Below, in pieces: positions 17,181 to 25,371 of a DNA stretch of 64,000 nucleotides. Position numbers and translations under genes: made by a program. The stretch lies in NCBI GenBank assembly GCA_049568075.1, contig CP144911.1. One strand, 5' to 3'. The notes under the pieces are model-generated. The model ran no database searches and was not told where the DNA came from. It saw only the letters and a list, made by a program, of their open reading frames with translations. Source of the stretch: Gottfriedia sp049568075 (GTDB taxonomy: Bacteria; Bacillota; Bacilli; Bacillales; Bacillaceae_G). Each line of letters begins with the position of its first letter. Position 1 is the first letter of the stretch.

Positions 17181-17336
17181 TTAAAATTCATTATAAATAA
17201 ATGTAGATGAGCCAGAGGAATTACAAATGTAAAAATAGATTAGCAATATGATGATCATCAAATAATAACTAGTTTTAAAAAACCATTGAAAAATCATCGC
17301 ATTTTTAAAAACTCGATTTGTTTTCTTTTCTTTCAT
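17181..17336 (-). CDS. dltX: Teichoic acid D-Ala incorporation-associated protein DltX
   Basis: 51 residues with one membrane helix (about 19-40) and the invariant DltX ending 'STFIYNEF'. DltX is a short membrane peptide that starts dlt operons; its C-terminal motif acts in the D-alanyl transfer step. I start at ATG 17336, because AGGTGG is 6 nt upstream; the longer reading frame to 17420 has no ribosome-binding site. Here it is followed directly by dltB rather than dltA. Confidence 0.9.
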   Translation of the reverse strand: MKEKKTNRVFKNAMIFQWFFKTSYYLMIIILLIYFYICNSSGSSTFIYNEF

Positions 17337-17688
17337 AATTATTTCCACCTTTAACCAGGATAAATTTAAGTTTAAAATTGAAGGTTTACTTTGCTTAAAA
17401 GTACGTGAAATGTATAGCATTGCTATATAATAACACAGTAAAAAAACAAAAAAGATTATATTTTTTTAATCAATTTCACTATAATTTAATGATTGGCTAT
17501 AAAATTCATTATTCATTTTTAAAAAGGCATTTTTTTGATATGTAGAAGTATTTAATAATTAAATTGTTTTAATCAAATTTATAGTGAATATTCATAATAG
17601 AATCTGCGAAATTTAATTTACAAAATATATAATGATCCCATAATAAGTTTTTAAATTGTGTAACAAAAAGAAGGGTGGATCATTAAAA

Positions 17689-18798
17689 GTGATGCAGCAA
17701 CCAAAAATACTTGTAGTTACTTCTAGTTTCGGAAATGGTCATAAACAAGTTTCCAAAGCTTTAAAAAGTGAATTTGAAAATCATGATTTAAAAAATGTAA
17801 CTATTATAGACTTATATGACGAAGCGTATCCTACTTTAAATACATTCGCGAAGCAACTCCACATACATATGTTCAAGCATGCACAGACAGTATACAAATG
17901 GTTCTTTTACGGAACTGAAAAGCTTTATAATTTATCTATAATTGATAAGCTTTTAGAATTAAGTGGAAAAAAAATAAAATGCATACTTCAAATTGAGAAA
18001 CCAGACATCATTGTTACTACTTTTCCAGTAGAATCGGTAGCCAAATGGAAGAAAATATCAGGTCATCCATGTAAACTTTATACTGTAATAACTGACTATT
18101 ATATCCATCGTTCTTGGATTAACGATGAAGTAGATCGGTACTATATTGCTACTGAAGAATTATTACCTCAACTGTCAAGATTTGGTGTACCTTTCTCAAA
18201 AGTATTAGTAAGTAGCATACCCATACGAGAAGAATTTAGAAAAATTGAAAGGAGTAAACTTATAGTAGACGAGCACCAAACTAATTTAAATTATCGAATA
18301 TTAATTGTTGCTGGTGCTGTAGGGGCTTTGAAAGATGTAAAAAAAATAACCCAGCAGCTTTTAAATGATGAGAGACTAAGTGTAAAAGTTGTCTGTGGAA
18401 ATAACCGAAATCTATATAAGAGTCTTATTAACCAAGTAGAAGTATACAATGGTAGACTTCAGGTGTTTGGTTATGTAAATGATATTTATAATCTATATAA
18501 AGAAGCAGATTTACTAATTACTAAACCAGGGGGGATAACACTTTCAGAAAGTATAGCATGTAGTTTACCTACAATTTTGTACCGACCAACACCTGGACAA
18601 GAAAGTGAAAATTCACGTGTTTTTGAAAATGTAGGGGCCTCACTCACTGTAAAAACTATAAGTGATTTAGTGGAATATGTAGAACAGATACTTGAAAAGC
18701 CATATTATTTATTTGAAATGAAAATATCACTAATGAACTTATATAAAGGTTTTAGTTCTCAGTTAATCGTAAACGATATTTTTGAAGGAATATCATAA
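17689..18798 (+). CDS. ugtP: UgtP-like processive diacylglycerol glucosyltransferase
   Basis: About 369 residues, GT28/MGDG-synthase fold. It is related to B. subtilis UgtP (YpfP), which makes the glucosyl-diacylglycerol anchor of lipoteichoic acid from UDP-glucose. The N-terminal domain has 'ILVVTSSFGNGHKQVSKAL' and 'KPDIIVTTFPVESVAKWK', and the C-terminal domain 'LLITKPGGITLSESIACSLPTILYRPTPGQESENSRVF', the UDP-sugar site. The start is GTG 17689 or ATG 17692, both behind AAGGGTGGA. Its place next to dltXBD fits an anchor/LTA role. It may be a paralogue rather than the main UgtP. Confidence 0.82.
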   Translation: MMQQPKILVVTSSFGNGHKQVSKALKSEFENHDLKNVTIIDLYDEAYPTLNTFAKQLHIHMFKHAQTVYKWFFYGTEKLYNLSIIDKLLELSGKKIKCILQIEKPDIIVTTFPVESVAKWKKISGHPCKLYTVITDYYIHRSWINDEVDRYYIATEELLPQLSRFGVPFSKVLVSSIPIREEFRKIERSKLIVDEHQTNLNYRILIVAGAVGALKDVKKITQQLLNDERLSVKVVCGNNRNLYKSLINQVEVYNGRLQVFGYVNDIYNLYKEADLLITKPGGITLSESIACSLPTILYRPTPGQESENSRVFENVGASLTVKTISDLVEYVEQILEKPYYLFEMKISLMNLYKGFSSQLIVNDIFEGIS

Positions 18799-18803
18799 TA
18801 TTA

Positions 18804-18851
18804 ATCAAAAAGAAAAATAGAGAGTAATTACTCTCTATTTTTCTTTTTGAT
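18804..18851. terminator. Perfect palindromic bidirectional terminator
   Basis: 24-bp arms with no separate spacer (18804-18827 and 18828-18851), A-rich at the left and T-rich at the right, just after ugtP and downstream of the minus-strand PAP2 gene. Confidence 0.85.
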
Positions 18852-18920
18852 CATGAAAGGATTCCCTCATCAATCCGTACAAATTTAAAATTCCTTTTTT
18901 TACAATTAGTAAGAAAACCT

Positions 18921-19577
18921 TCAAGCGCATTGTTTTCGTTCATATTGCCTTTCTTTATAACGCTGATAATACCAGATTGCAGTACTAATCCAAAATCCTC
19001 CAGTAAAGTAACCAGCAATTACATCGCTTGGAAAATGAACACCTAAATAAATTCTACTTATGCCAATTAAAAGAATCATTATTAAACTTGTTATTATCAA
19101 TAGAGAACGCCCAGATTTTGTACGAATATTTCTCCACAATATAAATGTTAAGATTCCATAAACTGTCATTGCGTTAGTTGCATGCCCACTCGGAAAACTA
19201 TATCCACTTATTTCAATTAAACGGTGTAAATCAGGTCTGGCCCTATGAAAAAAGAGTTTTAATAAAACACATAGAATATTTGAGCCAATAAGAGCAGCAA
19301 CAAATAATATTAACTCAGAACGGTGATTTAAAACTTTATAAAGAAAATATAGAATACTAATAGAAAGTAAAATAATAAATACGCTTGAACCTAAAAAAGT
19401 TATTATTTTCATAAAAGATGTTATGGCCGGTGATTCAAGTCCTTGTATAAAGTTAATAACTGTACTATCAAAATGATATATACTATGATTGCTTACTAGT
19501 AATGCCATGAGTCCGAAACCAAAAAGTGACAAAAGACTTATTAAAAAAGCAATGGACAAAGAATACTTTAAATTCAT
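18921..19577 (-). CDS. PAP2-family membrane phosphatase
   Basis: 218 residues with about six membrane segments. The three-part PAP2 signature is complete: 'KLFFHRARPDL' (K-x6-R-P), 'SYSFPSGHATNAM' (P-S-G-H) and 'SRIYLGVHFPSDVIAGY' (S-R-x5-H-x3-D). It therefore should dephosphorylate a lipid phosphate such as undecaprenyl pyrophosphate or phosphatidylglycerol phosphate on the outer membrane face. GAGGTAT precedes ATG. It is convergent with ugtP. The exact lipid cannot be told from sequence. Confidence 0.9.
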   Translation of the reverse strand: MNLKYSLSIAFLISLLSLFGFGLMALLVSNHSIYHFDSTVINFIQGLESPAITSFMKIITFLGSSVFIILLSISILYFLYKVLNHRSELILFVAALIGSNILCVLLKLFFHRARPDLHRLIEISGYSFPSGHATNAMTVYGILTFILWRNIRTKSGRSLLIITSLIMILLIGISRIYLGVHFPSDVIAGYFTGGFWISTAIWYYQRYKERQYERKQCA

Positions 19578-19599
19578 TTAAAAATACCTCAAATTTACA

Positions 19600-20379
19600 A
19601 TGTTGTTATTGAATTTTACTAGCTAACAATTAAATCATATTCTTTTAGAGTTAAAATACTATCATTTCCATTCCGTTTCACTTATATGTCATAATTTTAC
19701 TTTTTCAATGATTTTAAATATATAAATGTCTATATAATGTAAGGAGTATGGACAAAGTATTTTTCCTTTCTTATTACTTAAGTATTTATTTAAATTCGTT
19801 ACTATAAAGAAGTTCTTAATTAATAGAAACTATACAAATATTAGAAATGAAAACTATAATAAAAATCAAATCAGAGATAAAAAATCTATTAATAACCTCA
19901 TCTTATAAGAAAAATATTAACAAATTGATATATTTAGGTTAACCAAATTGAGATATCAAATGTATTTCCACAGATTTTTCTAACATAGTTGTAAACTTTT
20001 GAACCAAATGTCAAAGCATGTGGTTTTTATGATATAACGAACGAATAATAGAAAAATATGGAAGCATATCGAGAAGACTTTAACAGTATGTAATATTGGA
20101 GTTTAATCAAGGACTTAGTTAGCTACAATGATTATTGAGTGGCAGAAGAGCAATATGTAATACAAATTTATGTAGGGAAAAAGAAGTTCATAATCCTAAA
20201 AAGATACAAGACAGCATTTTTATTAAAGGACATTCTATACAGTCAAAACTGTGATAAAAAGGTTTGGTAAGCGATATATTATTAACATTTGTACTACTTA
20301 AAAATATAAATCTATAAATCTCTATATAAATTTAATTTCATTTGTGTAAATAAAAAGTATATGGTAAATTAAGGTCATT
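19600..20379. other. 780-bp AT-rich intergenic stretch without a recognised gene
   Basis: No open frame of useful length, no RNA structure and no repeat that I can recognise. Stop codons are dense in all frames. It may be decayed coding sequence, but I found no readable homology. Confidence 0.5.
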
Positions 20380-20405
20380 AACTTATTAAAGTCGTTTAAT
20401 AAGTT
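20380..20405 (+). promoter_or_regulatory. Operator-like palindrome before ROK repressor gene
   Basis: Perfect 11-bp inverted repeat AACTTATTAAA-GTCG-TTTAATAAGTT ending 20 bp before the start codon. A closely similar palindrome (ACTTTTTAAA-TGCG-TTTAAAAAGT) sits at 21994-22017 before the MFS gene, so this is probably the binding site of the ROK regulator (inference). Confidence 0.65.
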
Positions 20406-20424
20406 TTTTAAGGCGGTGAATTTA

Positions 20425-21447
20425 GTGAATGAATTTTTAGCAACTCCAAGCTCGATGAGGAAAATGGTTCTTCGTGGTATTCGTACAACACTTTTAAAAC
20501 TAGGAAGTGCAACTAAAGTTGAATTAAGTCAAAGGCTAGAAATTAGTTTTCCAACAATTAGTAAGTTTCTAACAGAAATGGAAAAAGAAGGAGAAGTTCT
20601 TTTAGTTGGATTAGATAACTCTAGTGGTGGAAGAAGAGCAAAAAGATATTCTTACAATCCTGAACATATGTTAGGGCTGGTAATTTTTTTAGAAAAAACA
20701 GAAACGAATTATAAAATTTTTAATTGTGTCGGTGAAATAAAGGAACAAGGCAAAGTGTCCAGTGCATTAATAGATAATAGTTTACATTTTTTAACGACTA
20801 CCATTGAAAGTTTAATAAGTAAATATCCTAAAATCAGTTCAATGTCGATTGGGGTTCCTGCAGCGGTTGATAATGGAAAAATGTTTTATATACCAGGATA
20901 TGAACAGTTTCAAAACATTAATTTAAAAGAATATTATGAAGAACATTTTTCGATCCCTGTCATAGTTGAGAACGATATGAATGCAGCTGTTTTAGGTTTT
21001 CACAATAATAGAGGGATAAAAGAAAAACAATCTCTTGTTTATTTGTATTCAGGACAAAACGGTCCAGGAGCAGGAATTATGGTAAACGGTGATGTTGTTA
21101 GGGGTAGTACTTTTTTCTCAGGTGAGGTTTCATTTGTACCTCAGTATGATGACAGAAATTTCGGGCAGGCGTTAGTAAATGGAAAAGGACTTAAAAGCCT
21201 AAACATAAGTGAGGATTATGAAATTGATGCAATCAGTAGGCTAATGGCCTCATTCGTAGCAATTATTAACCCTCATATTATCATTTTTTGTAAGGATGAA
21301 GTTGAAAACGTAATATTAGATAAAATTAGAATGACTAGCTCAAAATATATTCCGGCTGAACATCTTCCTGTACTTACGACGAGTGATTGGAAACAAGATT
21401 ACTTATTGGGATTACAAAGTCTTTGTCTTAAACTTATGATCGATTGA
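20425..21447 (+). CDS. ROK-family transcriptional regulator (XylR/NagC type)
   Basis: About 340 residues. The N-terminal winged helix (RTTLLKLGSATKVELSQRLEISFPTISKFLTEMEKEGEV, about residues 20-60) is followed by a ROK sugar-kinase-like domain with 'MSIGVPAAVDNG', 'IPVIVENDMNAAVLG' and 'GPGAGIMVNGDVVRG'. The zinc motif of true ROK kinases (C-x-C-G-x2-G-C-x-E) is not visible, which fits a pure regulator. I start at GTG 20425, 6 nt after AAGGCGGTG. It probably binds palindromes at 20380 and 21994 and responds to a sugar-like ligand of the downstream MFS transporter. Confidence 0.87.
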   Translation: MNEFLATPSSMRKMVLRGIRTTLLKLGSATKVELSQRLEISFPTISKFLTEMEKEGEVLLVGLDNSSGGRRAKRYSYNPEHMLGLVIFLEKTETNYKIFNCVGEIKEQGKVSSALIDNSLHFLTTTIESLISKYPKISSMSIGVPAAVDNGKMFYIPGYEQFQNINLKEYYEEHFSIPVIVENDMNAAVLGFHNNRGIKEKQSLVYLYSGQNGPGAGIMVNGDVVRGSTFFSGEVSFVPQYDDRNFGQALVNGKGLKSLNISEDYEIDAISRLMASFVAIINPHIIIFCKDEVENVILDKIRMTSSKYIPAEHLPVLTTSDWKQDYLLGLQSLCLKLMID

Positions 21448-21534
21448 ATAATGAAAAAATAGTTATTTAAGGTGATGACCCTATTTAATACTAAAATTCA
21501 GAAAAAAATAATATCGGGGAGTAGTGGTAAAAAA

Positions 21535-21915
21535 ATGAAAATTGAACATGTTGCTATTTGGGTTAAGGATTTGGAAGGGATGAGGGAGTTTTACGAAACT
21601 TTTTTTAATTGTAAGTCTAACAATAAATATCATAACTGTGAAAAGAAATTTGAATCTTATTTTCTTACTTTTGAATCTGGCGCACGGTTAGAGATTATGC
21701 GTAAAGAGGGTATTGTTAAGACGAATACCGATGCTCAAATTGGTTGGGCTCATATTGCAATCTCCTTGGGAAGTGAAGATGCCGTCAATCAGATGAGTGC
21801 CAAATTTAAAAATAGCGGTTATCCTCTTATTAATGGTCCTCGTATGACTGGTGATGGGTACTATGAGAGTGTTATAAAAGATCCTGAAGGAAATGTTATC
21901 GAGTTGACTGCTTAA
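21535..21915 (+). CDS. VOC/glyoxalase-family protein
   Basis: 126 residues with paired beta-alpha-beta modules: 'KIEHVAIWVKDLEGMREFYETFF' at the N-terminus and 'GWAHIAISLGSEDAVNQMSAKFK' in the middle, ending 'GDGYYESVIKDPEGNVIELTA'. Metal-ligand candidates are the His near residue 5, Glu near 53, His near 78 and the Glu of 'NVIEL', the glyoxalase I pattern. I take ATG 21535 since homology begins exactly there; the upstream frame to 21472 adds 21 unconserved residues. It sits between the ROK regulator and the MFS gene. Substrate unknown. Confidence 0.83.
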   Translation: MKIEHVAIWVKDLEGMREFYETFFNCKSNNKYHNCEKKFESYFLTFESGARLEIMRKEGIVKTNTDAQIGWAHIAISLGSEDAVNQMSAKFKNSGYPLINGPRMTGDGYYESVIKDPEGNVIELTA

Positions 21916-21918
21916 CTT

Positions 21919-21946
21919 ATACTTATTAAAGATATTAAATAAGTAT
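21919..21946 (+). promoter_or_regulatory. Inverted repeat after the VOC gene
   Basis: ATACTTATT (21919-21927) and AATAAGTAT (21938-21946) flank 10 nt. It resembles the half-sites of the ROK-type operators at 20380 and 21994, but could also act as a weak terminator. Confidence 0.35.
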
Positions 21947-21993
21947 TTGAATTTTTACTTTTTAAATAAGTTAAATAAGTTTGCTTTTTTCAC

Positions 21994-22017
21994 ACTTTTT
22001 AAATGCGTTTAAAAAGT
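21994..22017 (+). promoter_or_regulatory. Second ROK-type operator before MFS gene
   Basis: Perfect 10-bp inverted repeat ACTTTTTAAA-TGCG-TTTAAAAAGT, same centre spacing as the palindrome before the ROK gene, 30 bp before the MFS start codon. Confidence 0.6.
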
Positions 22018-22046
22018 TTTGTAACACTATAACTAGGAGGTTAAGT

Positions 22047-23276
22047 ATGGATATTTCTTTAAATAGTCGCCAAATTCAATTATGGAGAATCGCCATTTAT
22101 TTCATTTTTGCACTGACTGGATTTGCATTCGCATCATGGGTATCTCGCACTCCTGCAATTAGGGATGCTCTTGGTTCAACAACAGCAGAGATGGGTGTAA
22201 TCATATTTGGGCTTTCCGTAGGATCGATAATCGGACTGATAAGTGCCAGTATGCTTATTGCTCAAAGGGGCGGACGATTTGTTATGGTTTTTGGGCTTTC
22301 TGTAGTTTCTATTGGACTTTTAATAGTTGGAATCAGTGGTTCATGGCTAACAAATAATATTATGGTATTTTTAGGGCTTATCATTTTTGGTTTCGGCCAA
22401 GGAATCTGCGATGTAGCGATGAATGTTGAAGGAACCGCAGTTGAGAAAGCTGCTAAAAAGTCTCTCTTAACCGGTTTTCATGCTGCGTTCAGTTTGGGTA
22501 CGCTTCTTGGAGCATTAGTTGGTTCGACAATGACTAAGTCAGGAATCTCTGTACCTATTCACTTGTCACTGACAGCCTTAGTTATTGTTGTGACTGTTTT
22601 ATATTTATACCGTTTCATACCTGCCAACACAGGTAAAGAAGTTGCTGGTGACGCTGTTAAGGTAAACAGAACGAAGGAAAATATGTCTGTATGGAAAGAG
22701 CGACGTACAGTAATGATTGGTATCATTGTACTTGGAATGGCTTTCGTTGAAGGCTCTGCTAATGACTGGCTACCCCTTATTATGGTTGATGGCTACAATG
22801 TTACGCCAGCTATGGGCTCCATTGCATATGGCATTTTTGTCGGTTCAATGACTTTTGGCCGTGCAATAGGTGATAAAATATTAGACCGTTTCGGTCGAGT
22901 TATTATTTTGCGTGCATCAGCAATTTTGGCTGTTGTAGGACTGATTATTGTTATAATGAGCCACAGTTTCGAGGTAGCAACGATTGGTATTGTTCTTTGG
23001 GGCCTTGGAGCAGCATTTGGTTTTCCAGTTGGACTGTCCGCTGCAGGAGACGATCCTCATAGAGTAGCTGCAAGAGTAAGTGTAGTATCAACGGCTGGTT
23101 ACCTAGCATTCCTAGTAGGACCACCATTTTTAGGAATTATCGGTGAACATATAGGGTTACTTCGCGCTTTAATTTTCGTACTTATTGCTGTAACGATCTC
23201 CGGGCTGCTTTCAAAAGCTGCGAAACCGATTGTGAAACAAAATAATTTGGAGATGGATATGGAAATACCTAATTGA
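22047..23276 (+). CDS. MFS transporter (YbjJ-like)
   Basis: 409 residues, about 12 membrane helices. 'GFAFASWVSRTPAIRDALG' at the N-terminus, 'GQGICDVAMNVEGTAVEKAAKKSLLTGFHAAFSLGTLLGA' and 'FVEGSANDWLPLIMVDGY' are features of the YbjJ/YfkF-like MFS subgroup. The substrate is not known; a sugar-like compound would fit the upstream ROK repressor. ATG 22047 follows TAGGAGG by 6 nt; the open frame upstream has no site. Base composition is slightly richer in G+C than the neighbours, which could mean transfer. Confidence 0.85.
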   Translation: MDISLNSRQIQLWRIAIYFIFALTGFAFASWVSRTPAIRDALGSTTAEMGVIIFGLSVGSIIGLISASMLIAQRGGRFVMVFGLSVVSIGLLIVGISGSWLTNNIMVFLGLIIFGFGQGICDVAMNVEGTAVEKAAKKSLLTGFHAAFSLGTLLGALVGSTMTKSGISVPIHLSLTALVIVVTVLYLYRFIPANTGKEVAGDAVKVNRTKENMSVWKERRTVMIGIIVLGMAFVEGSANDWLPLIMVDGYNVTPAMGSIAYGIFVGSMTFGRAIGDKILDRFGRVIILRASAILAVVGLIIVIMSHSFEVATIGIVLWGLGAAFGFPVGLSAAGDDPHRVAARVSVVSTAGYLAFLVGPPFLGIIGEHIGLLRALIFVLIAVTISGLLSKAAKPIVKQNNLEMDMEIPN

Positions 23277-23286
23277 CCGTTTAATG

Positions 23287-23323
23287 AAAATTGGTTTACA
23301 CATTGATCGTGTAAACCAATTTT
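23287..23323 (+). terminator. Terminator after MFS gene
   Basis: Perfect 15-bp stem (23287-23301 and 23309-23323, 7-nt loop) ending in TTTTG. Confidence 0.85.
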
Positions 23324-23434
23324 GTTACTGAATTAAAGGAAAAATGAAATCCACACTAAACAAAAATGTGAAATCCAGTACTAATAGTATATTTAAAAAT
23401 ATTATTATTTAAGAAAAAAGAGTATAAAAGTGTT

Positions 23435-23455
23435 GTTAAACTAATGTTAGTTAAC
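23435..23455. promoter_or_regulatory. Operator-like inverted repeat
   Basis: GTTAAACTAA-TG-TTAGTTAAC is an almost perfect palindrome about 110 bp before a 53-codon reading frame. A binding site is possible; no regulator can be assigned. Confidence 0.3.
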
Positions 23456-23563
23456 GACAAATAGAGAATAAAAGTTTAAATTCAATCTTATTTATTTTAT
23501 AATTTAGTATAAAAATATGTCTAAAAAAATTGATTATAAAATGATCGCAAAGGAAAATTAACA

Positions 23564-23725
23564 ATGAAGAAGGAAATACAAGGAACAATTATTAATCACG
23601 TGGGTGAATGGCAAATTAATTTTGCAATACCTGTAACTCAATCAAACGAAACAAAAGAAGTAGAACAATTATCGTTTGAGGATCTATTAGTAGATAAAAG
23701 GGAAGATAAACTAATGGAAAAGTAA
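23564..23725 (+). CDS. Short hypothetical protein (53 aa)
   Basis: ATG follows AAGGAAAATTAAC. The product starts MKKEIQGTIINHVGEWQINF and ends in a charged, Glu/Lys-rich helix. No family is recognised. Support is the ribosome-binding site, balanced codon use and a terminator about 75 bp downstream. It could be real but is short. Confidence 0.45.
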   Translation: MKKEIQGTIINHVGEWQINFAIPVTQSNETKEVEQLSFEDLLVDKREDKLMEK

Positions 23726-23799
23726 GGACCAATTTAGTATTACCAAATGCTAGATTTAATTTTTTATACCTTTAAATGAAATAATCATCCCTAAATAAG

Positions 23800-23829
23800 A
23801 ATGCCTATCTATATTATCAGATAGGCATT
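23800..23829 (+). terminator. Terminator after 53-aa frame
   Basis: Perfect 11-bp stem AATGCCTATCT/AGATAGGCATT with an 8-nt loop, followed by TTTCATG. Confidence 0.65.
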
Positions 23830-23916
23830 TTCATGTGTGAACTAAGTAAGTACATTATTAATCATCAGCTATTGGTATGAATTTTCAAACTCTTTTCGCT
23901 TGACCTTGGGTGACAG

Positions 23917-24207
23917 TCGTCACGTTCAAGAGAGGAAAATAACTATCGTAATTATTCAGAAGAAGCGGTTGAACGTCTGAAACTCATCAAAAAATTCCAG
24001 GGCATAGGATGTTCTTTAATAGAATTAAAAGAAATCTTAGAGGACAAAGATAAAAATACACGATCTAATCAACAGGTAATTGAATGGATATCTCAAAAAA
24101 TAACTGAAATCGAACGAATGAGAAATGAATATGATCAAATGCTTGTTACTCTCAATATCATGTTAGAATACAGGAAGATATTAGAAAATGATTCAAAAAA
24201 TGAATAA
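23917..24207 (+). pseudogene. Remnant of MerR-family regulator (N-terminal helix lost)
   Basis: From 23917 the frame reads SSRSREENNYRNYSEEAVER, then LKLIKKFQGIGCSLIELKEI and a coiled-coil tail to TAA at 24207. 'REENNYRNY...A..RL..IK....G.SL.EIK..L' is the second half of a MerR DNA-binding domain plus dimer helix. A TGA immediately precedes it, there is no start codon, and the first ~30 residues (the HTH) are gone. The 5' edge contains GTGAC-AGTC-GTCAC within TTGACC...TTCAAG, possibly a relic operator. Confidence 0.75.
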
Positions 24208-24254
24208 TCCGAATAATCTTATTAGTTTACTAACAATTTTCTTTTAGTAAAAAT

Positions 24255-24283
24255 TTGTATATACATTTTTTATAGGCTATAAT
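24255..24283 (+). promoter_or_regulatory. Sigma-A promoter of candidate sRNA 1
   Basis: TTGTAT (24255-24260), 17-bp spacer, TATAAT (24278-24283). The predicted start is near 24290. The same arrangement is seen at 26019-26047. Confidence 0.7.
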
Positions 24284-24289
24284 ACTTTA

Positions 24290-24360
24290 AACCATTTCTT
24301 TACCCGAGCTCCACGTTTAAATTTCCCCCTATTCTTAAATGAATAGGGGGTTTTTATTTT
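24290..24360 (+). ncRNA. Candidate small RNA 1, facing cold-shock gene 1
   Basis: A transcript of about 70 nt is predicted between the promoter ending at 24283 and a strong terminator (10-bp stem CCCCCTATTC/GAATAGGGGG at 24325-24350, then TTTTTATTTTT). It has no plausible reading frame. Positions 24264-24315 are identical to 26028-26079 in the second unit, while the flanks differ. The 5' part, TTAAACCATTTCTTTACC (24287-24304), is complementary to codons 4-10 of both csp mRNAs except for a 2-nt bulge. The unit converges on csp gene 1. RNA status and target are inferred. Confidence 0.55.
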
Positions 24361-24374
24361 TATTAGATATAAAT

Positions 24375-24412
24375 AAAAAAAGTCAAATTCTACTAGTAGA
24401 ATCCGACTTTTA
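24375..24412 (-). terminator. Terminator of cold-shock gene 1
   Basis: Hairpin closing with GTC/GAC and ATTCTAC/GTAGAAT, followed on the minus strand by T-runs. Two positions that mismatch on the plus strand become G-U pairs in the csp transcript, so it is built for the minus strand. Confidence 0.75.
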
Positions 24413-24422
24413 ATTTTTTTAA

Positions 24423-24623
24423 TTATGCTTTTTTAACGTTAGTTGCTTGTGGTCCGCGTTGTCCTTGTTCTACATCAAATGTAACTGCTTGACCTTCATC
24501 TAATGATTTAAATCCGTCAGTTTGAATTGCTGAGAAGTGAACGAATACATCATCACCATTTTCACGCTCGATGAATCCAAAACCTTTTTCTGCATTAAAC
24601 CATTTTACTTTACCTTGTTCCAT
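24423..24623 (-). CDS. Cold-shock protein (CspA/CspB family), copy 1
   Basis: 66 residues, one OB-fold cold-shock domain that binds single-stranded RNA/DNA and acts as an RNA chaperone. RNP1 (GFGFIERE, residues 14-21) and RNP2 (DVFVHFSAI, 25-33) are complete. AGGAGGAAA precedes the ATG. The protein differs from the second copy at 26164 by only four residues. The promoter (TTGATT-N17-TAAGAT) is at 24667-24695. A candidate antisense-type small RNA converges on it. Confidence 0.96.
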   Translation of the reverse strand: MEQGKVKWFNAEKGFGFIERENGDDVFVHFSAIQTDGFKSLDEGQAVTFDVEQGQRGPQATNVKKA

Positions 24624-24666
24624 TTTTGTTTCCTCCTAGTGCGCTTTCACACAATGTAATAATTCA

Positions 24667-24695
24667 ATCTTAACATTAAATGCAAAGATAATCAA
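24667..24695 (-). promoter_or_regulatory. Promoter of cold-shock gene 1
   Basis: On the minus strand TTGATT, 17-bp spacer, TAAGAT. The copy-2 gene has TTGATT-N17-TATTAT at the matching place, supporting both. It leaves a 5' leader of about 35-40 nt. Confidence 0.65.
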
Positions 24696-24903
24696 ATTCA
24701 CCTAAATATTGGTGAAATTACATATTTTTTATGATTAATTTTTACTTAATTCTTAGTCATTAATTTTAAAAATAAAAACACTAACTAAAAAATTCATTTG
24801 CTTATTGACATGACTAATTTATTATTGGTAAAATATTTATTTTGACAAAAAAATAATAAATGTTATGCTTATATAGGTTCATAATTAAATGGGGGTGTAG
24901 ATA

Positions 24904-25371
24904 ATGTTTGAAGTTGGTGATAGCATCTTTTATCCAATGCAAGGAGCAGGTGTGATCGAATCCATTCAAGAAAAAGAAGTTCAAGGTGAAATACAGCAGT
25001 ATTTTATTATAAGATTACTAATTAAAAAGATGGAAGTAATGATTCCAATTTCAAAAATGAGTAATTCAAAAATTCGAATGGTCGTTGATTCAAATACACT
25101 CGACAATATATTAATAAATTTTCATAATGGAGAATCTGATCGTTCTCTATCATACAAACAAAGATTTAAGCTAAATACTGAGAAAATGAAAACAGGTAAT
25201 ATTGAAGAAGGCGCAGAAGTAGTACGTGATTTAATGCGTATAGATAAAGAAAAATCTCTTAATTCAAGTGAAAAACAGATGTTAGGTAACGCAAGTAAAA
25301 TTTTTATAAGCGAACTTGAATTAGTTAAAGGGATTTCAGAAAGTCAAGCCAAAGAACTATTATTCGGGTAA
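24904..25371 (+). CDS. CarD-like (CarD_CdnL_TRCF) transcriptional regulator
   Basis: 155 residues. The N-terminal RNA-polymerase-interacting Tudor-like domain (MFEVGDSIFYPMQGAGVIESIQEKEVQG...YFIIRLL..MEVMIPISKM, residues 1-57) is followed by an all-helical domain with 'SYKQRFKLNTEKMKTGNIEEGAEVVRDLMRIDKEKSLNSSEKQMLGNA'. CarD/CdnL proteins bind the RNAP beta subunit and affect promoter opening. GGGGGTG precedes ATG. It stands alone between the two csp units. Confidence 0.92.
   Translation: MFEVGDSIFYPMQGAGVIESIQEKEVQGEIQQYFIIRLLIKKMEVMIPISKMSNSKIRMVVDSNTLDNILINFHNGESDRSLSYKQRFKLNTEKMKTGNIEEGAEVVRDLMRIDKEKSLNSSEKQMLGNASKIFISELELVKGISESQAKELLFG

Noticed and set aside
17337..17420. Longer N-terminus for dltX
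   Set aside because: The DltX family is about 50 residues and the SD sits just before ATG 17336; the extension is not supported.
19600..20379. Search for a gene or IS remnant in the long gap
   Set aside because: Only scattered short frames; nothing recognisable on either strand.
24255..24360. Reading frame in the csp-facing unit
   Set aside because: No start codon with SD and no conserved frame between the two copies; the promoter-terminator layout fits a non-coding RNA better.
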